NCBI GenBank assembly: GCA_016934735.1
Contig: JAFGSG010000028.1
Coordinates: 1 to 38,820, forward strand
DNA length: 38,820 nucleotides
Direction of reading: 5' to 3'
DNA from: Spirochaetota bacterium
GTDB taxonomy: Bacteria > Spirochaetota > UBA4802 > JAFGDQ01
In this document: piece after piece, positions 1-9,334 of the stretch
How the letters are laid out: each line of letters starts with the position of its first letter
Position numbering within the stretch: position 1 is the first letter of the stretch
Translations under genes and position numbers: made by a program
Notes under the pieces: generated by a model
The model's database searches: none
What the model saw: only the letters and a program-made list of their open reading frames with translations
Told to the model about the DNA's origin: nothing

Positions 1-32
1 TCAGCTTAAAAATAAATTTTATCTTAATTATG

Positions 33-100
33 TTGACGAAATGCATGGATTTATATATTTTATTGATTGAATAGTCAATTTAATTAACTATTCAATCAAT
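33..100 (+). promoter_or_regulatory. Promoter and TetR-type operator
   Basis: A -35-like TTGACG (33-38) is followed by AT-rich -10 candidates (TATATT 54-59 or TATTTT 56-61). Directly downstream lies a perfect inverted repeat, ATTGATTGAATAGT (62-75) and ACTATTCAATCAAT (87-100), with an 11-bp spacer. Each arm is itself near-palindromic (ATTGA-N4-TCAAT), which suits a TetR dimer or pair of dimers. Its position over the expected start site, 32 bp before the TetR gene, suggests autorepression of the efflux operon. The operator role is inferred. Confidence 0.7.
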
Positions 101-132
101 GATGCTGTTTGTTTAATCAAACAGGAGGTTTT

Positions 133-915
133 ATGGAAGAAACGCATAAAGCAAAATTTTTAATTTTAAAAGCTGCATTTGATGAAATTTCCGAAGTAGG
201 TGTAGGCAATGCAAGGACAAGTTCAATTGCCAAAAGAGCAGGTGTTGCTTCCGGCCTTTTGCATTATTATTATGGTACGAAAGAAAATCTGATTAAAGAA
301 ATCATTGATCATCTGACAAATCCGTATCAATTAAACGATATTACGGTTATTCCTTATCACCGCTCATGTACTCCTGTTGAAAAAATTCAGGTTATTCTTT
401 ATACGATTCTTGAATATACTTTCAAAAATACATCACAAAATATTATCAAATTCTATCACCGGATTATGGCTGAAGGTAAGATAGTACGAAATCTTATTAC
501 AAACAAACATATTTTGTTCGCAGAAAGGTATATTATAAAAATTATTGAGCAGGGGAATAAGGAAAAAATGTTTTATGTGAAATATCCATTCTATTTTACT
601 CTGGAGCTTACCCAGACAGCGTTTGATCAGATATCGCTGTATTCAATTTTGGAAGGAACTCCGGAAGAAAAAGAATTCTTCCCTTCTCCGTTTTATAAAA
701 CCTATTCAGAGCATTACATAAATACTGCTCTGAAACAAATTATGAAGCCTGATAAACTAAATCATATATCGAAGATACCGGATGATTTAATGCGTACAAT
801 TGATACATATATTGCAGTTAGCAGCAATAGAGAAATAATAGGATCATACGATGCAATAATCCTTCTTATCGCTAAATTATTTAACGATGAACATTTATTA
901 ACAGGGGAACATTAA
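133..915 (+). CDS. TetR/AcrR family transcriptional regulator
   Basis: This is a predicted cytoplasmic repressor of 260 residues. The N-terminal 50 or so residues form the TetR helix-turn-helix: an alpha helix with 'ILKAAFDEISEVG', then 'TSSIAKRAGVASGLLHYYYG', which carries the usual recognition-helix pattern ending in Y-Y-x-G-(T/S)-K. The remaining 200 residues are helical and ligand-binding, longer than the usual 190-210 total. I chose ATG 133 because AGGAGG lies at 123-128; an upstream TTG at 109 would run through that site. The gene is one base upstream of a TolC-like channel and an RND pump, so it probably controls them and itself through the inverted repeat at 62-100. The ligand is unknown. 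Confidence 0.88.
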   Translation: MEETHKAKFLILKAAFDEISEVGVGNARTSSIAKRAGVASGLLHYYYGTKENLIKEIIDHLTNPYQLNDITVIPYHRSCTPVEKIQVILYTILEYTFKNTSQNIIKFYHRIMAEGKIVRNLITNKHILFAERYIIKIIEQGNKEKMFYVKYPFYFTLELTQTAFDQISLYSILEGTPEEKEFFPSPFYKTYSEHYINTALKQIMKPDKLNHISKIPDDLMRTIDTYIAVSSNREIIGSYDAIILLIAKLFNDEHLLTGEH

Positions 916-916
916 G

Positions 917-2509
917 ATGAATATGAAAGTATTTGGAGTAATTATGATTATTATTCTTTCATCTGCGCTTTCGCTTTCTGCGGAAGTTAAGAATGGAAAA
1001 AAAATATCGGACAGTGAATCGGAGATAGGGCCTGTTCCGATTAGGATCTCGGAAAAACAGAAGTTTACTATTGATGGCAGGGATTATGAAATGGGCGAAG
1101 TGTTTCAATACCTGATCGAAAATAACGAAAATATAAGTCAGGTTCTTTATGACGCCGCAAAGGCAGACTCCGATTATAATAAATTTCAAACCAGGTATTC
1201 GCCGATTCTGGCTGCTGACGGAAAATTTAAAAATTCGGATTATCCTGATGATGCTATCACAGACTTTTCCGGAACTGCAAAAAAAGAACGTTCCAGTACT
1301 CTTGCCGTATCTAAAGGATTTTCTACGGGCACTACTGTTAGTGCAGGAATACAGCATTTATTCTCCGAGACAATTGATATGGATTCTGCTTACGGGGATG
1401 TGAAATATCATCAGACAGCCTTTTTTATAAAACTGGAACAGGAGCTTTTGAAGAATGTTCTGGGTTATCAGGAGAGGCGACAGGAGGCAATGCTGAAGAA
1501 CAAAGAGACAATTATTCAGGAGTTGGCATTATATAATGTTTCTGCGTTGACTCTTGATGCAATTGTCAGTGCATGGCAATTTGGAATTGCTGCTTCTGCA
1601 TATTCAAATGCCGGGTTAAAGCTCAAGGAAGCAAACAAGGTAAGATCAATTGTAAAAGCAAATGTGGATATTGGGTTGAACGAAGCACTATATTTAAACT
1701 ACTGGAATTCGCTGGTTGCTTCGAATGAAATGAATCTTGCTCAGAAAGAATATACGCTTAAAGAAATGGAACGCGAATTCCTTTTTAAGTTCAATCTGAA
1801 AGATGTTGATAACATAAAAAACGGTGTCGCCATGCTGTCAAATACACTCACTGAAATCGACGTTGAGAAAGCGATAAATACTGCGTATTTAAACCGGGCC
1901 GATTATTTAGTGGCTGATCTTGCGTTAAAGAATGCGGAAATGGCGCGTGAAGTATATAAGAATGACGCCCTTCCATCTGTTAAGGCCGGATTATCAGTTT
2001 CCACGCTTGGACAGAGGGATTACCTGAATGATTCGTATAATGATGCTTCAGCCGGGAAAAATACAAACTACGAGGCAACGATAAGCGTAACATATCCTCT
2101 CTTTAATCATGATCAGGAGACAAATGAGCGCGATGCATCCATGGCTGTTCAACAGGCGCGTCTTGAACTGTCAAGAGTGAAGAAGCAGGTTAGGAATGAT
2201 GTGCTTAATTCTGTTGATGCAATTCAAACTTCATATACTGTTTACAGCAAAGCTCGCAGTACACGGATTGAAGCTGGAATATATTACACCCGTTTAATCA
2301 GAAACCTGCGAAAGGGACGTTTCTCTGCGGCAGACGTGAAAGACGCACTGGACGGACTGATAGACAGCAGACAGGGAGAACTGCAGGCCCTTATCCAATA
2401 CAATGCCACATTGCTTCGGTTTGACGTTGCGCAGAATATATTATTTCAGAAGCATGGAATAAATATGGCTGAATTAATTAAGAAAAAGAAAGAGATAAAC
2501 TCATTGTAA
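917..2509 (+). CDS. TolC-family outer membrane efflux protein
   Basis: A predicted outer-membrane channel of 530 residues with a signal peptide (residues 1-22, hydrophobic core then SLSAE). The body has the two-repeat OEP pattern of TolC: long amphipathic helices (for example around residues 190-260 and 430-490, rich in A, L, N and Q) between beta segments such as 'NYEATISVTYPLFN'. Trimers of such proteins form the outer-membrane exit duct of tripartite pumps. The Shine-Dalgarno AGGGGA at 902-907 overlaps the end of the TetR gene, so the two are co-transcribed. The RND gene follows after a 37-base gap. No adaptor (HlyD/AcrA-like) gene is seen in the window. Confidence 0.87.
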   Translation: MNMKVFGVIMIIILSSALSLSAEVKNGKKISDSESEIGPVPIRISEKQKFTIDGRDYEMGEVFQYLIENNENISQVLYDAAKADSDYNKFQTRYSPILAADGKFKNSDYPDDAITDFSGTAKKERSSTLAVSKGFSTGTTVSAGIQHLFSETIDMDSAYGDVKYHQTAFFIKLEQELLKNVLGYQERRQEAMLKNKETIIQELALYNVSALTLDAIVSAWQFGIAASAYSNAGLKLKEANKVRSIVKANVDIGLNEALYLNYWNSLVASNEMNLAQKEYTLKEMEREFLFKFNLKDVDNIKNGVAMLSNTLTEIDVEKAINTAYLNRADYLVADLALKNAEMAREVYKNDALPSVKAGLSVSTLGQRDYLNDSYNDASAGKNTNYEATISVTYPLFNHDQETNERDASMAVQQARLELSRVKKQVRNDVLNSVDAIQTSYTVYSKARSTRIEAGIYYTRLIRNLRKGRFSAADVKDALDGLIDSRQGELQALIQYNATLLRFDVAQNILFQKHGINMAELIKKKKEINSL

Positions 2510-2546
2510 ATACCGTTGATAATTATTTTTTTTACGGAGCATATTG

Positions 2547-5500
2547 ATGAAAAAAATTATAAATTTTTTAACTGAGCAGAAGCTGTTCGTGAACCTGTTG
2601 GTATTCCTGACCCTTGTGCTTGGAATATCAATAATAATGAATATGAACAGGGAAGTTACTCCTCAGGTTAATTTTGACATGGTCACAATAAAGACTATTT
2701 ATCCCGGGGCGTCCCCTGATGAAGTTGAAAAGCTTGTTACTATTCCAATTGAGAAAAAGATCAGAGAAATAGACTGGCTTGATAAAGTACGTTCATATAA
2801 TATTGAGAATGCCTCTGTAATTGTAGTTTATATTGATATGTCCAATCCTGATATAGCCAGGACTGTGCAGGATATCAAGGATGCGGTCGAACTTGTTAGC
2901 GGCTTGCCGGAAAGCGCGGAGAAGCCTGTGGTTGAAGAGCTAAAGCTCGATAAGACTCCGGTTATAAATATAGCTGTTTACGGGAAGAATGATAATGTTA
3001 AATACAGGGATCTGTATGATACTGCTGAGCGTCTTGAAGATTATTTATATGAAATAGACGGTGTTGCTGAAGTTGAGGATTATGGGCTTCTTGACAGGGA
3101 ATATCTGGTTGAGGTCGACGCTCAGAAACTAATAAGCAGCAGAATCGGACTTAACTATGTGATTTACAGGCTGCAGCAGAGGAACGTTGACCTGCCGGGA
3201 GGCGAACTTCGAATCGGCAATCAGGAATATCTTTTGAAGACAAAAGACCAGTACAGGAATGTTGAAGATATTGAAAACACCGTAATATGGTCAAACGATC
3301 TTGGATATGTGACCCGGATTAAAGATGTAACGGCAGACGGTAAGGTAAAGGATACATTTAAAGAACCTTCTACATATGAACGTGTTAACAGCAACAATGC
3401 TATAGTTTATACCGTAAACAAGAAACGCAGCGCTGATGAAATAAAAACTGCTGACAGAATTTATGACAGGTTAAAAGAATTCCCTCATGATGAGAATATA
3501 GAAATATATAAATTCGAGGATGTGAGCGAGATTACAAGGGAGCAGATTGAATCTGTTCTTGTTAATGCGGCAACCGGATTTCTACTGCTGGCCGCTATAC
3601 TTTATGTGCTTTTAGGCCAGCGCATGGCATCTGTTGTCATGATAGGATTTCCGATAGCCTTCATGATAGGCTTTATCGGTCTGGATATTGCCGGACTCAC
3701 TATAAATGTAATCAGCCTTTTCGGCATGATCATGGTGCTAGGTATGATTGTTGATTTTGGTATTGTTGTAACCGAAAACACACACCGCTATCTGGAACTC
3801 GGACATAATCGGAAAGAGGCTATTCAGTTGGGTACATCCGAGGTCACGGTTCCCCTGTTGGTTACTTTTCTGTGTCTTATCTCAGCCTTTATGCCTCTTG
3901 CTATGCTTACTGGAATTTTCGGCAAATTTACCAAAGCAATCCCTATCGTAGTGCTCGTATGTCTTGGAGCTTCTCTTGTTACAGCGTTGTTTATTATGCC
4001 GACTCATCTGAACATGATTGCGAAGGAACCTAAAAAGAAGAAAACAAAAAAAGAACTTAAGGAAATCGAAGAGGGCTACGAGTCTGGGTTGTTCGGCAGA
4101 TTCCAGCATAAATACAGGTCGCTGCTTGAACTTTCGATAAAGCACAGATATATTACTATTGTAATTTTGTTGGTTCTTCTTTTCGGATGCCTTGCGCTTG
4201 TCGGTTCGGGGAAAGTCGGTTTTAAATTTATGATGAGCGGCGGGGAGAGCGGCGTTACTATAAAAACATATATGCCACAGGGAACTAATTTAAACGCAAA
4301 TCTGGCAGAAATGAAGAAACTGGAAAAAATCGTTTATGATGCTGTACGGGAAGATGAATTTTCTGCACTCAGGATCCGTGTCGGCACAGAGGATTTTGGT
4401 ATCCTTGATCCGCAACCCGGTGAAGGATCTCATAAGTCTACAGTACTTCTTTCACTTACAACGGAAAAAAAACGCAAGCGTACTGCCTCTGAAATCGTGG
4501 ATGATATCCGCAACCGCATAGAAGAAGCCCGTGAAAAATGTATTCTGAATAAAGAAATGACTATCAGGACAGAGGTTGAGGAGGAAGGTCCCCCTGTGGG
4601 TAAACCGGTTAATGTTGAAATCAGAGGTGATGATTTCGCGGTACTGCAGAAAATCGCCCGGGAATATGAAACTTATTTGAAAACAATTAAAGGGGTCTAT
4701 GATATTAAAATTGATACTGAGCCGGGCAAGCTGGAATACCGTTACTCAATAGACGAGGTAATGGCAGCCAGAACAGGAGTTTCATCAAGAGATGCTGCTG
4801 TGATACTAAACGCGTCCTATAAAGGTGCTGTGGCAACCAGGGTCCATAAGGGAAAGGATGAGATTGGGATTCGAGTGAGATTCCCTGAGAAGGCCAGAAG
4901 TACAGAAAGCAGCCTCAAAAAGGTGATGATTGCCAATCAGAATGGCGGGCTGATTCCGCTGGATAAAATAACCTCCATGAATAAGGAATACGGAACTGCG
5001 TTTATCAACCGTCTTAATTTCAAGCGTCTCGTTCAGGTGCAGGGCGAGGTTGACAGCACTATAATTACTTCCATTGAGGTTAACAAGGATCTGTTCGAAA
5101 AGTTCAGGGATATCGAAGCGCGCTATCCTGGCTATTCGATTTCTTACGGCGGCGAACAGGAGGATACCGACAAGAGCATGGCTGATCTTGGAAATCTTTT
5201 TCTGATAGCTCTGCTCATTATTTATATTATCCTTGCTGTATATTTTGAATCGTTGATGCTGCCTTTTGTTGTGATGATTGCAATTCCGTTCTCTCTGATA
5301 GGGGTTATACTGGCTGTATTTATCCACGGGGATCATTTGTCCTTCATGAGCATGCTCGGCATATTTTCGCTTGCCGGTGTTATTGTAAGCAATACTCTGG
5401 TACTTGTGCGGTTCATCAATAATTTGCGGGATAAGGGGCTTCCTCTGAAAGAGGCCCTGATAGAAGGCGGGGTTATACGCCTGAGGCCTGTTCTTTTAAC

Positions 5501-5756
5501 TGCGGGCACAACAGTGCTCGGGCTTTTTCCCACAATTTACGGGCTCGGCGGTATGAACTATTTTGTAGCGCCTCTTGCGCTTAGTTTTGGTTACGGACTC
5601 ATCTTTGCAACGATTATCACATTGGTTCTTGTACCTAGTTTCTATCATATATCAGAGGATATTAAGTCGGCCAGTTTCAGTTTGATGGGCAGTATAGACT
5701 CTATGCTTGGACGGTTTATTGAAAAGATTAAATCTTTTAGAATGAAAAAAAAATGA
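2547..5756 (+). CDS. RND-family efflux transporter permease
   Basis: A 1069-residue inner-membrane pump of the AcrB type. It has one N-terminal TM ('FVNLLVFLTLVLGISII'), a large periplasmic loop beginning with the family motif 'YPGASPDEVEKLVTIPIE', five TMs around residues 335-490, a second periplasmic loop, and a C-terminal TM bundle from about 885. Proton-relay residues differ from AcrB: TM4 reads GMIVDFGIVVTEN, keeping the first Asp (about residue 403) but with Phe for the second. TM10 reads LAGVIVSNTLVLVRF, with Ser where AcrB has Lys940. I chose ATG 2547 (GGAG at 2536-2539) over TTG 2544. The substrate is unknown. The energy-coupling remark is an alignment by eye. Confidence 0.9.
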   Translation: MKKIINFLTEQKLFVNLLVFLTLVLGISIIMNMNREVTPQVNFDMVTIKTIYPGASPDEVEKLVTIPIEKKIREIDWLDKVRSYNIENASVIVVYIDMSNPDIARTVQDIKDAVELVSGLPESAEKPVVEELKLDKTPVINIAVYGKNDNVKYRDLYDTAERLEDYLYEIDGVAEVEDYGLLDREYLVEVDAQKLISSRIGLNYVIYRLQQRNVDLPGGELRIGNQEYLLKTKDQYRNVEDIENTVIWSNDLGYVTRIKDVTADGKVKDTFKEPSTYERVNSNNAIVYTVNKKRSADEIKTADRIYDRLKEFPHDENIEIYKFEDVSEITREQIESVLVNAATGFLLLAAILYVLLGQRMASVVMIGFPIAFMIGFIGLDIAGLTINVISLFGMIMVLGMIVDFGIVVTENTHRYLELGHNRKEAIQLGTSEVTVPLLVTFLCLISAFMPLAMLTGIFGKFTKAIPIVVLVCLGASLVTALFIMPTHLNMIAKEPKKKKTKKELKEIEEGYESGLFGRFQHKYRSLLELSIKHRYITIVILLVLLFGCLALVGSGKVGFKFMMSGGESGVTIKTYMPQGTNLNANLAEMKKLEKIVYDAVREDEFSALRIRVGTEDFGILDPQPGEGSHKSTVLLSLTTEKKRKRTASEIVDDIRNRIEEAREKCILNKEMTIRTEVEEEGPPVGKPVNVEIRGDDFAVLQKIAREYETYLKTIKGVYDIKIDTEPGKLEYRYSIDEVMAARTGVSSRDAAVILNASYKGAVATRVHKGKDEIGIRVRFPEKARSTESSLKKVMIANQNGGLIPLDKITSMNKEYGTAFINRLNFKRLVQVQGEVDSTIITSIEVNKDLFEKFRDIEARYPGYSISYGGEQEDTDKSMADLGNLFLIALLIIYIILAVYFESLMLPFVVMIAIPFSLIGVILAVFIHGDHLSFMSMLGIFSLAGVIVSNTLVLVRFINNLRDKGLPLKEALIEGGVIRLRPVLLTAGTTVLGLFPTIYGLGGMNYFVAPLALSFGYGLIFATIITLVLVPSFYHISEDIKSASFSLMGSIDSMLGRFIEKIKSFRMKKK

Positions 5757-5864
5757 AAATAAGTTTTCCGGCACTCGATGTACGTTAAAATCAAAAAGAG
5801 TAAATCTATTTGAGCTGATTTCCGGTGGTTTTATTGTTTCTTCTTAAAATTTTAAAATCAATTT

Positions 5865-7634
5865 CTATTCAAATGTCAGGAGTCCTCTGAACACAGCTTC
5901 GTTTTCAGCCTCGTCGAATGCTTTGGCAAAGATATGATGGAGCCCGTTCGAGATTACTTTTCGCGGCAGCTTCACTTCAATCCATTTTCTGTCTTCATCA
6001 AATGTATAAGGATAGGTTTCTCCGTCAATAATGCAGATTATAGAATTTTTGTTAATTTTTGATAGATTGTCCGAAGTATAAAGACGTATATTTCGATAGA
6101 TTTCCCTGTCCTCGCATAGCTCGAATGTCGGCGGCAGAAAAATTTTCGGGGGAGTTTTATCTGTTATAAGAGCAAAGAATCCGTTGGTGTAAGATTCGGC
6201 AGTAAATTGCGACTGATATAAGCTATAGCTTGTTTTAAGCGCACCCGGCTTTCTTCCTTCAAAGAATTGGAATATCTGAATATGCTTTATTTCATCGTCT
6301 GATATTCCGGAAGGTCTTTTTATGGATATCTTAATGGGTTTTTTATATATAGTATCATGCGGCAGCACTGAGAATGTTTTAAACAGATCGGATCCGGACA
6401 TTGAGTATGATTTGCATAATTCAGCAATGATCTCAGGATTTACGGGCTCTTCTATTTTCATCAATGTGTCCGCATGAAGTGCATTATCCGGAATATTTAT
6501 TTGTATGGTATTATCGCTGTTTTGGATTGTGGTGTTCTTCTTTTGATCTATGCTTGCATATCCAATGCCCTGATTGGAACCGGATAGCTTTTGTCTGATC
6601 TTAAAGTTAAGTGTTTCTTCGTTGCCTGCAAAATCGGAAACTGATATGCTGATGTTTTTTTGATTTTCATTATTACTAAAATTAGTATATCCATCTCTTA
6701 ATGTCTTTATGCCGGAATAGCTATTGCCTTCTTTGCGGCAAAGGACATAAACATAGGAGACTCCTCCCTTAATTGTAGATTTGGATATATCGTATACGAA
6801 AGGCCCCTGCCGGACATCGCCGGGCTGAAGTCTGTCAAATGCGGTTTCAAATATTTTTTTCTTATTTTCGTATACTTTTATACGGTAAATTGCCACGCGG
6901 TTATAGGCGCCGGCCCTGTCATAACATGCAATCTTAAAGTAAATTTTTTTTCCTTCGATTTCAACCGGATTGTTGACTGTTGTGTATGCGCCCCATTTTT
7001 TTTTCACTTTTATATTAGTTTCAAGGATTGTTGCGTTATCCTTTTCAACACATACATATATGTTTTCAATTACAGGTGGCGTAGTATCTTTTATATGAAT
7101 ATAATCGAGAGGATTTACAAATACGTTGTTCTTCCTGATTTCAAAATGAAGATGAGGCAGGCCCGAACCGCTTTCTCCGGCAAGAGCAATTTTTTCGTCT
7201 TTGTTAAAATAAAAATTACTGTGGGTTAATTTAAAGTCCAGATCATCTATGTTGTAAATAACCTTTAGAGTTTTTACAAGTGTATTTAAACGACGTTTTC
7301 CCTCTTCGAATGATTCAAGATGGCCGTAGACTGACTCAAATCCGTTGCCGTGATCAATAAAAATAGCATTACCGTATCCTTTGTCTCTTGAAATTAATCT
7401 GGATACCGTGCCTCTGCCGCCTGCAAATACAGGATAACCGGAGCGCGCGTTTGTTTTTATATCGATTCCCTGATGAAGAGAAAAGCCTCGAATCTCGCCA
7501 AGCGTTGCGGAAAGACTTTTGGGCAGATTAACAGGCCAGTTTATTAAAGGATCAGCCGAAATAATTATTGAGAATATTAGTACAGGCACTAAGAATAAGA
7601 CCAAAGGCAGTACATCCAGATTTATTTTTTTCAT
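5865..7634 (-). CDS. M23-family zinc metallopeptidase with long C-terminal region
   Basis: A predicted exported or membrane-anchored peptidoglycan endopeptidase of 589 residues. A hydrophobic segment at residues 8-26 acts as signal peptide or anchor. The M23 (LytM) domain follows at about 45-170, with all ligand motifs present: H54-x3-D58 (LHQGIDI), the YGHL loop (H104), and H161-x-H163 (LPHLHFE). An insert of about 45 residues (about 110-155) separates the YGHL loop from HxH. The remaining 400 residues look like beta-rich Ig or cadherin-like modules and probably dock on the wall or on a partner. It is convergent with the RND gene and has no operon partner. The enzyme call is firm; the role in growth or division is not visible. 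Confidence 0.87.
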   Translation of the reverse strand: MKKINLDVLPLVLFLVPVLIFSIIISADPLINWPVNLPKSLSATLGEIRGFSLHQGIDIKTNARSGYPVFAGGRGTVSRLISRDKGYGNAIFIDHGNGFESVYGHLESFEEGKRRLNTLVKTLKVIYNIDDLDFKLTHSNFYFNKDEKIALAGESGSGLPHLHFEIRKNNVFVNPLDYIHIKDTTPPVIENIYVCVEKDNATILETNIKVKKKWGAYTTVNNPVEIEGKKIYFKIACYDRAGAYNRVAIYRIKVYENKKKIFETAFDRLQPGDVRQGPFVYDISKSTIKGGVSYVYVLCRKEGNSYSGIKTLRDGYTNFSNNENQKNISISVSDFAGNEETLNFKIRQKLSGSNQGIGYASIDQKKNTTIQNSDNTIQINIPDNALHADTLMKIEEPVNPEIIAELCKSYSMSGSDLFKTFSVLPHDTIYKKPIKISIKRPSGISDDEIKHIQIFQFFEGRKPGALKTSYSLYQSQFTAESYTNGFFALITDKTPPKIFLPPTFELCEDREIYRNIRLYTSDNLSKINKNSIICIIDGETYPYTFDEDRKWIEVKLPRKVISNGLHHIFAKAFDEAENEAVFRGLLTFE

Positions 7635-7728
7635 GGAATAATTTTATTGAAATTTATATTTATTGCAATGAGAAATGTATGTTTAGCGTGTATTTATTCA
7701 GAAGTCAATGAATAAAAGAGATATATAT

Positions 7729-7757
7729 GGAACCGTTTAGAAGATTTCCGGGTCTAA
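7729..7757 (+). promoter_or_regulatory. ECF sigma-type promoter
   Basis: GGAACC (7729-7734), a 17-bp spacer and GTCTAA (7752-7757) match the general form of ECF promoters (GGAAC at -35, GTC/TCTAA at -10). A second GTCTAA lies at 7760-7765. It sits 31 bp before the start of the Spy-like gene, whose operon encodes an ECF sigma factor, so it is very probably the autoregulated promoter of this cassette. The assignment to this sigma is inferred from position. Confidence 0.66.
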
Positions 7758-7788
7758 CTGTCTAAATTTGTTTTTTGGAGAGAAGAGC

Positions 7789-8328
7789 ATGAAAAAATTG
7801 TTTTTGCCTTTAATTTTATTGGGCTTTATAGTTTTTATCATAGCAGACGTTTCCGCTCAGATGAACTCTGAGCCTAATGATATGCCTCCTCGCAGCCGCG
7901 GAAAAGAAAAAGGAATGCGCAATGAAATGTATTTTCACGGCTATATGTTTTTCGGTGACCCGGATGCCATGAAGGAAAAGCTTGGGTTTACTGATGAACA
8001 GATGGAAAAAATCGGTCAAATTAATGATGAATATAGAAAAAAGCTTCTGAAAATACGCGAAGATATGGATCAGAAAATGAATAAACTTCATAGCCTTCTC
8101 TCGGATGAAAATATTAATTTAATAAATGTCAGGTCTTTGTTTGAGGAAATTTCCGTATACGAAGTAGACATCAGGATGCTGAAGATAAATCATATACTGG
8201 ATATTGAGAAAGTATTAACTCCGGTTCAGAGAAAACAGTTGAGAAAGTCCATGAGAAGAATGATGGGATATTTGAACCGGCAGCAGTTAATATATTCGTA
8301 TAATAGCGGATGTGTATATATTAATTAA
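7789..8328 (+). CDS. Spy/CpxP/CnrX-like periplasmic protein
   Basis: A 179-residue exported protein with signal peptide 1-24 (ending ADVSAQ). The mature N-terminus is rich in Met, His and charged residues; then comes a helical domain with two LTxxQ-like motifs, 'LGFTDEQMEKI' near residue 65 and 'LTPVQRKQL' near 145. This is the pattern of the Metal_resist/Spy/CpxP fold, which acts as a periplasmic chaperone or as metal sensor (CnrX). ATG 7789 is preferred over TTG 7768 because GGAGAG lies at 7777-7782 and the signal peptide starts there. It leads an operon with an ECF sigma and a one-TM protein, which favours a sensing role similar to CnrX. The signal (metal or envelope damage) is unknown. 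Confidence 0.75.
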   Translation: MKKLFLPLILLGFIVFIIADVSAQMNSEPNDMPPRSRGKEKGMRNEMYFHGYMFFGDPDAMKEKLGFTDEQMEKIGQINDEYRKKLLKIREDMDQKMNKLHSLLSDENINLINVRSLFEEISVYEVDIRMLKINHILDIEKVLTPVQRKQLRKSMRRMMGYLNRQQLIYSYNSGCVYIN

Positions 8329-8420
8329 ATTTGCTTATTAGCTTTTCGTGATTATTTATTGTTATTGTAGAATTAATTTATTAGAGATTAAGTGCTGTTG
8401 TCTGTGGTTAAGGATTATAT

Positions 8421-8948
8421 ATGGATGATAAAGAATTCGCAGGTATTGTAAATTCGACAAAGCCTATCGTCCTTTCGGCTATTAAAAAGCATTTAGATTC
8501 GCACTATTTCCATTCAATCGACGATATTGTTCAGGAGACTTATTTGAGGGCGTACAGATCATTGTTAAAGAATTCTTTCAGGGGCGACTCTTCAATGGAA
8601 ACATGGCTTTATGCGATTGCAAGAAACGAATCCCTTCGTATGATGAAGAAAATAAACAGGGAAGAAATGAAAGTCCGAAAGAAAGCCCAAAAAATGGACG
8701 AGATGGCTTTAAAAAAACAGGCGGAAGAACGTGATGATGTTAATATTAAGAAAATTGATTTAAAAAGAACTATAAGCATTTTACCGGAAAAATACAGAAG
8801 AGTAATGGAACTGGTTTCACTCGGATTTTCTGAAAAGCAAATTGCCGATGAGCTCTCATTAAAAAAAGGAACGGTAAAGTCGCGTATATTCAGAGGGAAA
8901 TTTCTTTTACAGAGGATAATTGCAGGAGGTGTGAAAAATGATAATTAA
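8421..8948 (+). CDS. ECF-subfamily RNA polymerase sigma factor
   Basis: A 175-residue sigma-70 family protein with only regions 2 and 4. Region 2 spans about residues 12-80 ('DDIVQETYLRAYRSL', then 'METWLYAIARNE', the typical F/W-x-x-W-L-x-x-I-A-R-N block). Region 4 spans about 120-172 ('LPEKYRRVMEL', then the helix-turn-helix 'FSEKQIADELSLKKGTVKSR'). The linker is rich in Lys and Glu. The Shine-Dalgarno AAGGA is at 8409-8413. Its last 11 bases overlap the next gene, so the two are translationally coupled, as is usual for a sigma/anti-sigma pair. It probably recognises the GGAACC/GTCTAA promoter upstream of the operon. Confidence 0.93.
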   Translation: MDDKEFAGIVNSTKPIVLSAIKKHLDSHYFHSIDDIVQETYLRAYRSLLKNSFRGDSSMETWLYAIARNESLRMMKKINREEMKVRKKAQKMDEMALKKQAEERDDVNIKKIDLKRTISILPEKYRRVMELVSLGFSEKQIADELSLKKGTVKSRIFRGKFLLQRIIAGGVKNDN

Positions 8949-9306
8949 TGGATTTGATGAAAAAATGAATTCAGAGATAAACGCAAGAATGCAGAGTCCG
9001 GACTGGGATTTGAATATTGCATCTAAAGTAATAGAAAGAAGAAATAAAAAGATTAAACGGAATTTCTATGCATTATCGTCATTCAGCCTTCTGGCAACTG
9101 CCGCGGTAGTAGTAATTGCGGTTTTTATTAATACTACTCCGGTTAAAATGAATGATGTAGAAATATTTATCAGCAAACAGGTCGAAGAAACTCATAAAAT
9201 AGTTTTTAAAGAAAAATATTCAAATAATATGATGACCGTAAGTTATACTGAGGATTCGAACGATCCGATTGATAATCTTATTTTAACTGCTCTTACAAGG
9301 CGTTAA
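8938..9306 (+). CDS. Putative one-TM anti-sigma factor
   Basis: I do not recognise the family by sequence. The 122-residue protein has about 40 charged cytoplasmic residues, one TM segment (about residues 44-65, 'FSLLATAAVVVIAVFI') and about 55 extracytoplasmic residues. There is no His/Cys zinc anti-sigma motif, so it is not a ZAS-type RseA/ChrR protein. Its position (11-base overlap with the ECF sigma gene, own GGAGGT at 8926-8931) and topology fit a short membrane anti-sigma such as CnrY. The role is inferred from context. It probably holds the sigma factor at the membrane until the Spy/CnrX-like protein signals. Confidence 0.6.
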   Translation: MIINGFDEKMNSEINARMQSPDWDLNIASKVIERRNKKIKRNFYALSSFSLLATAAVVVIAVFINTTPVKMNDVEIFISKQVEETHKIVFKEKYSNNMMTVSYTEDSNDPIDNLILTALTRR

Positions 9307-9334
9307 TTTTTTCCTGGACTTTCCTTAAATTGTA

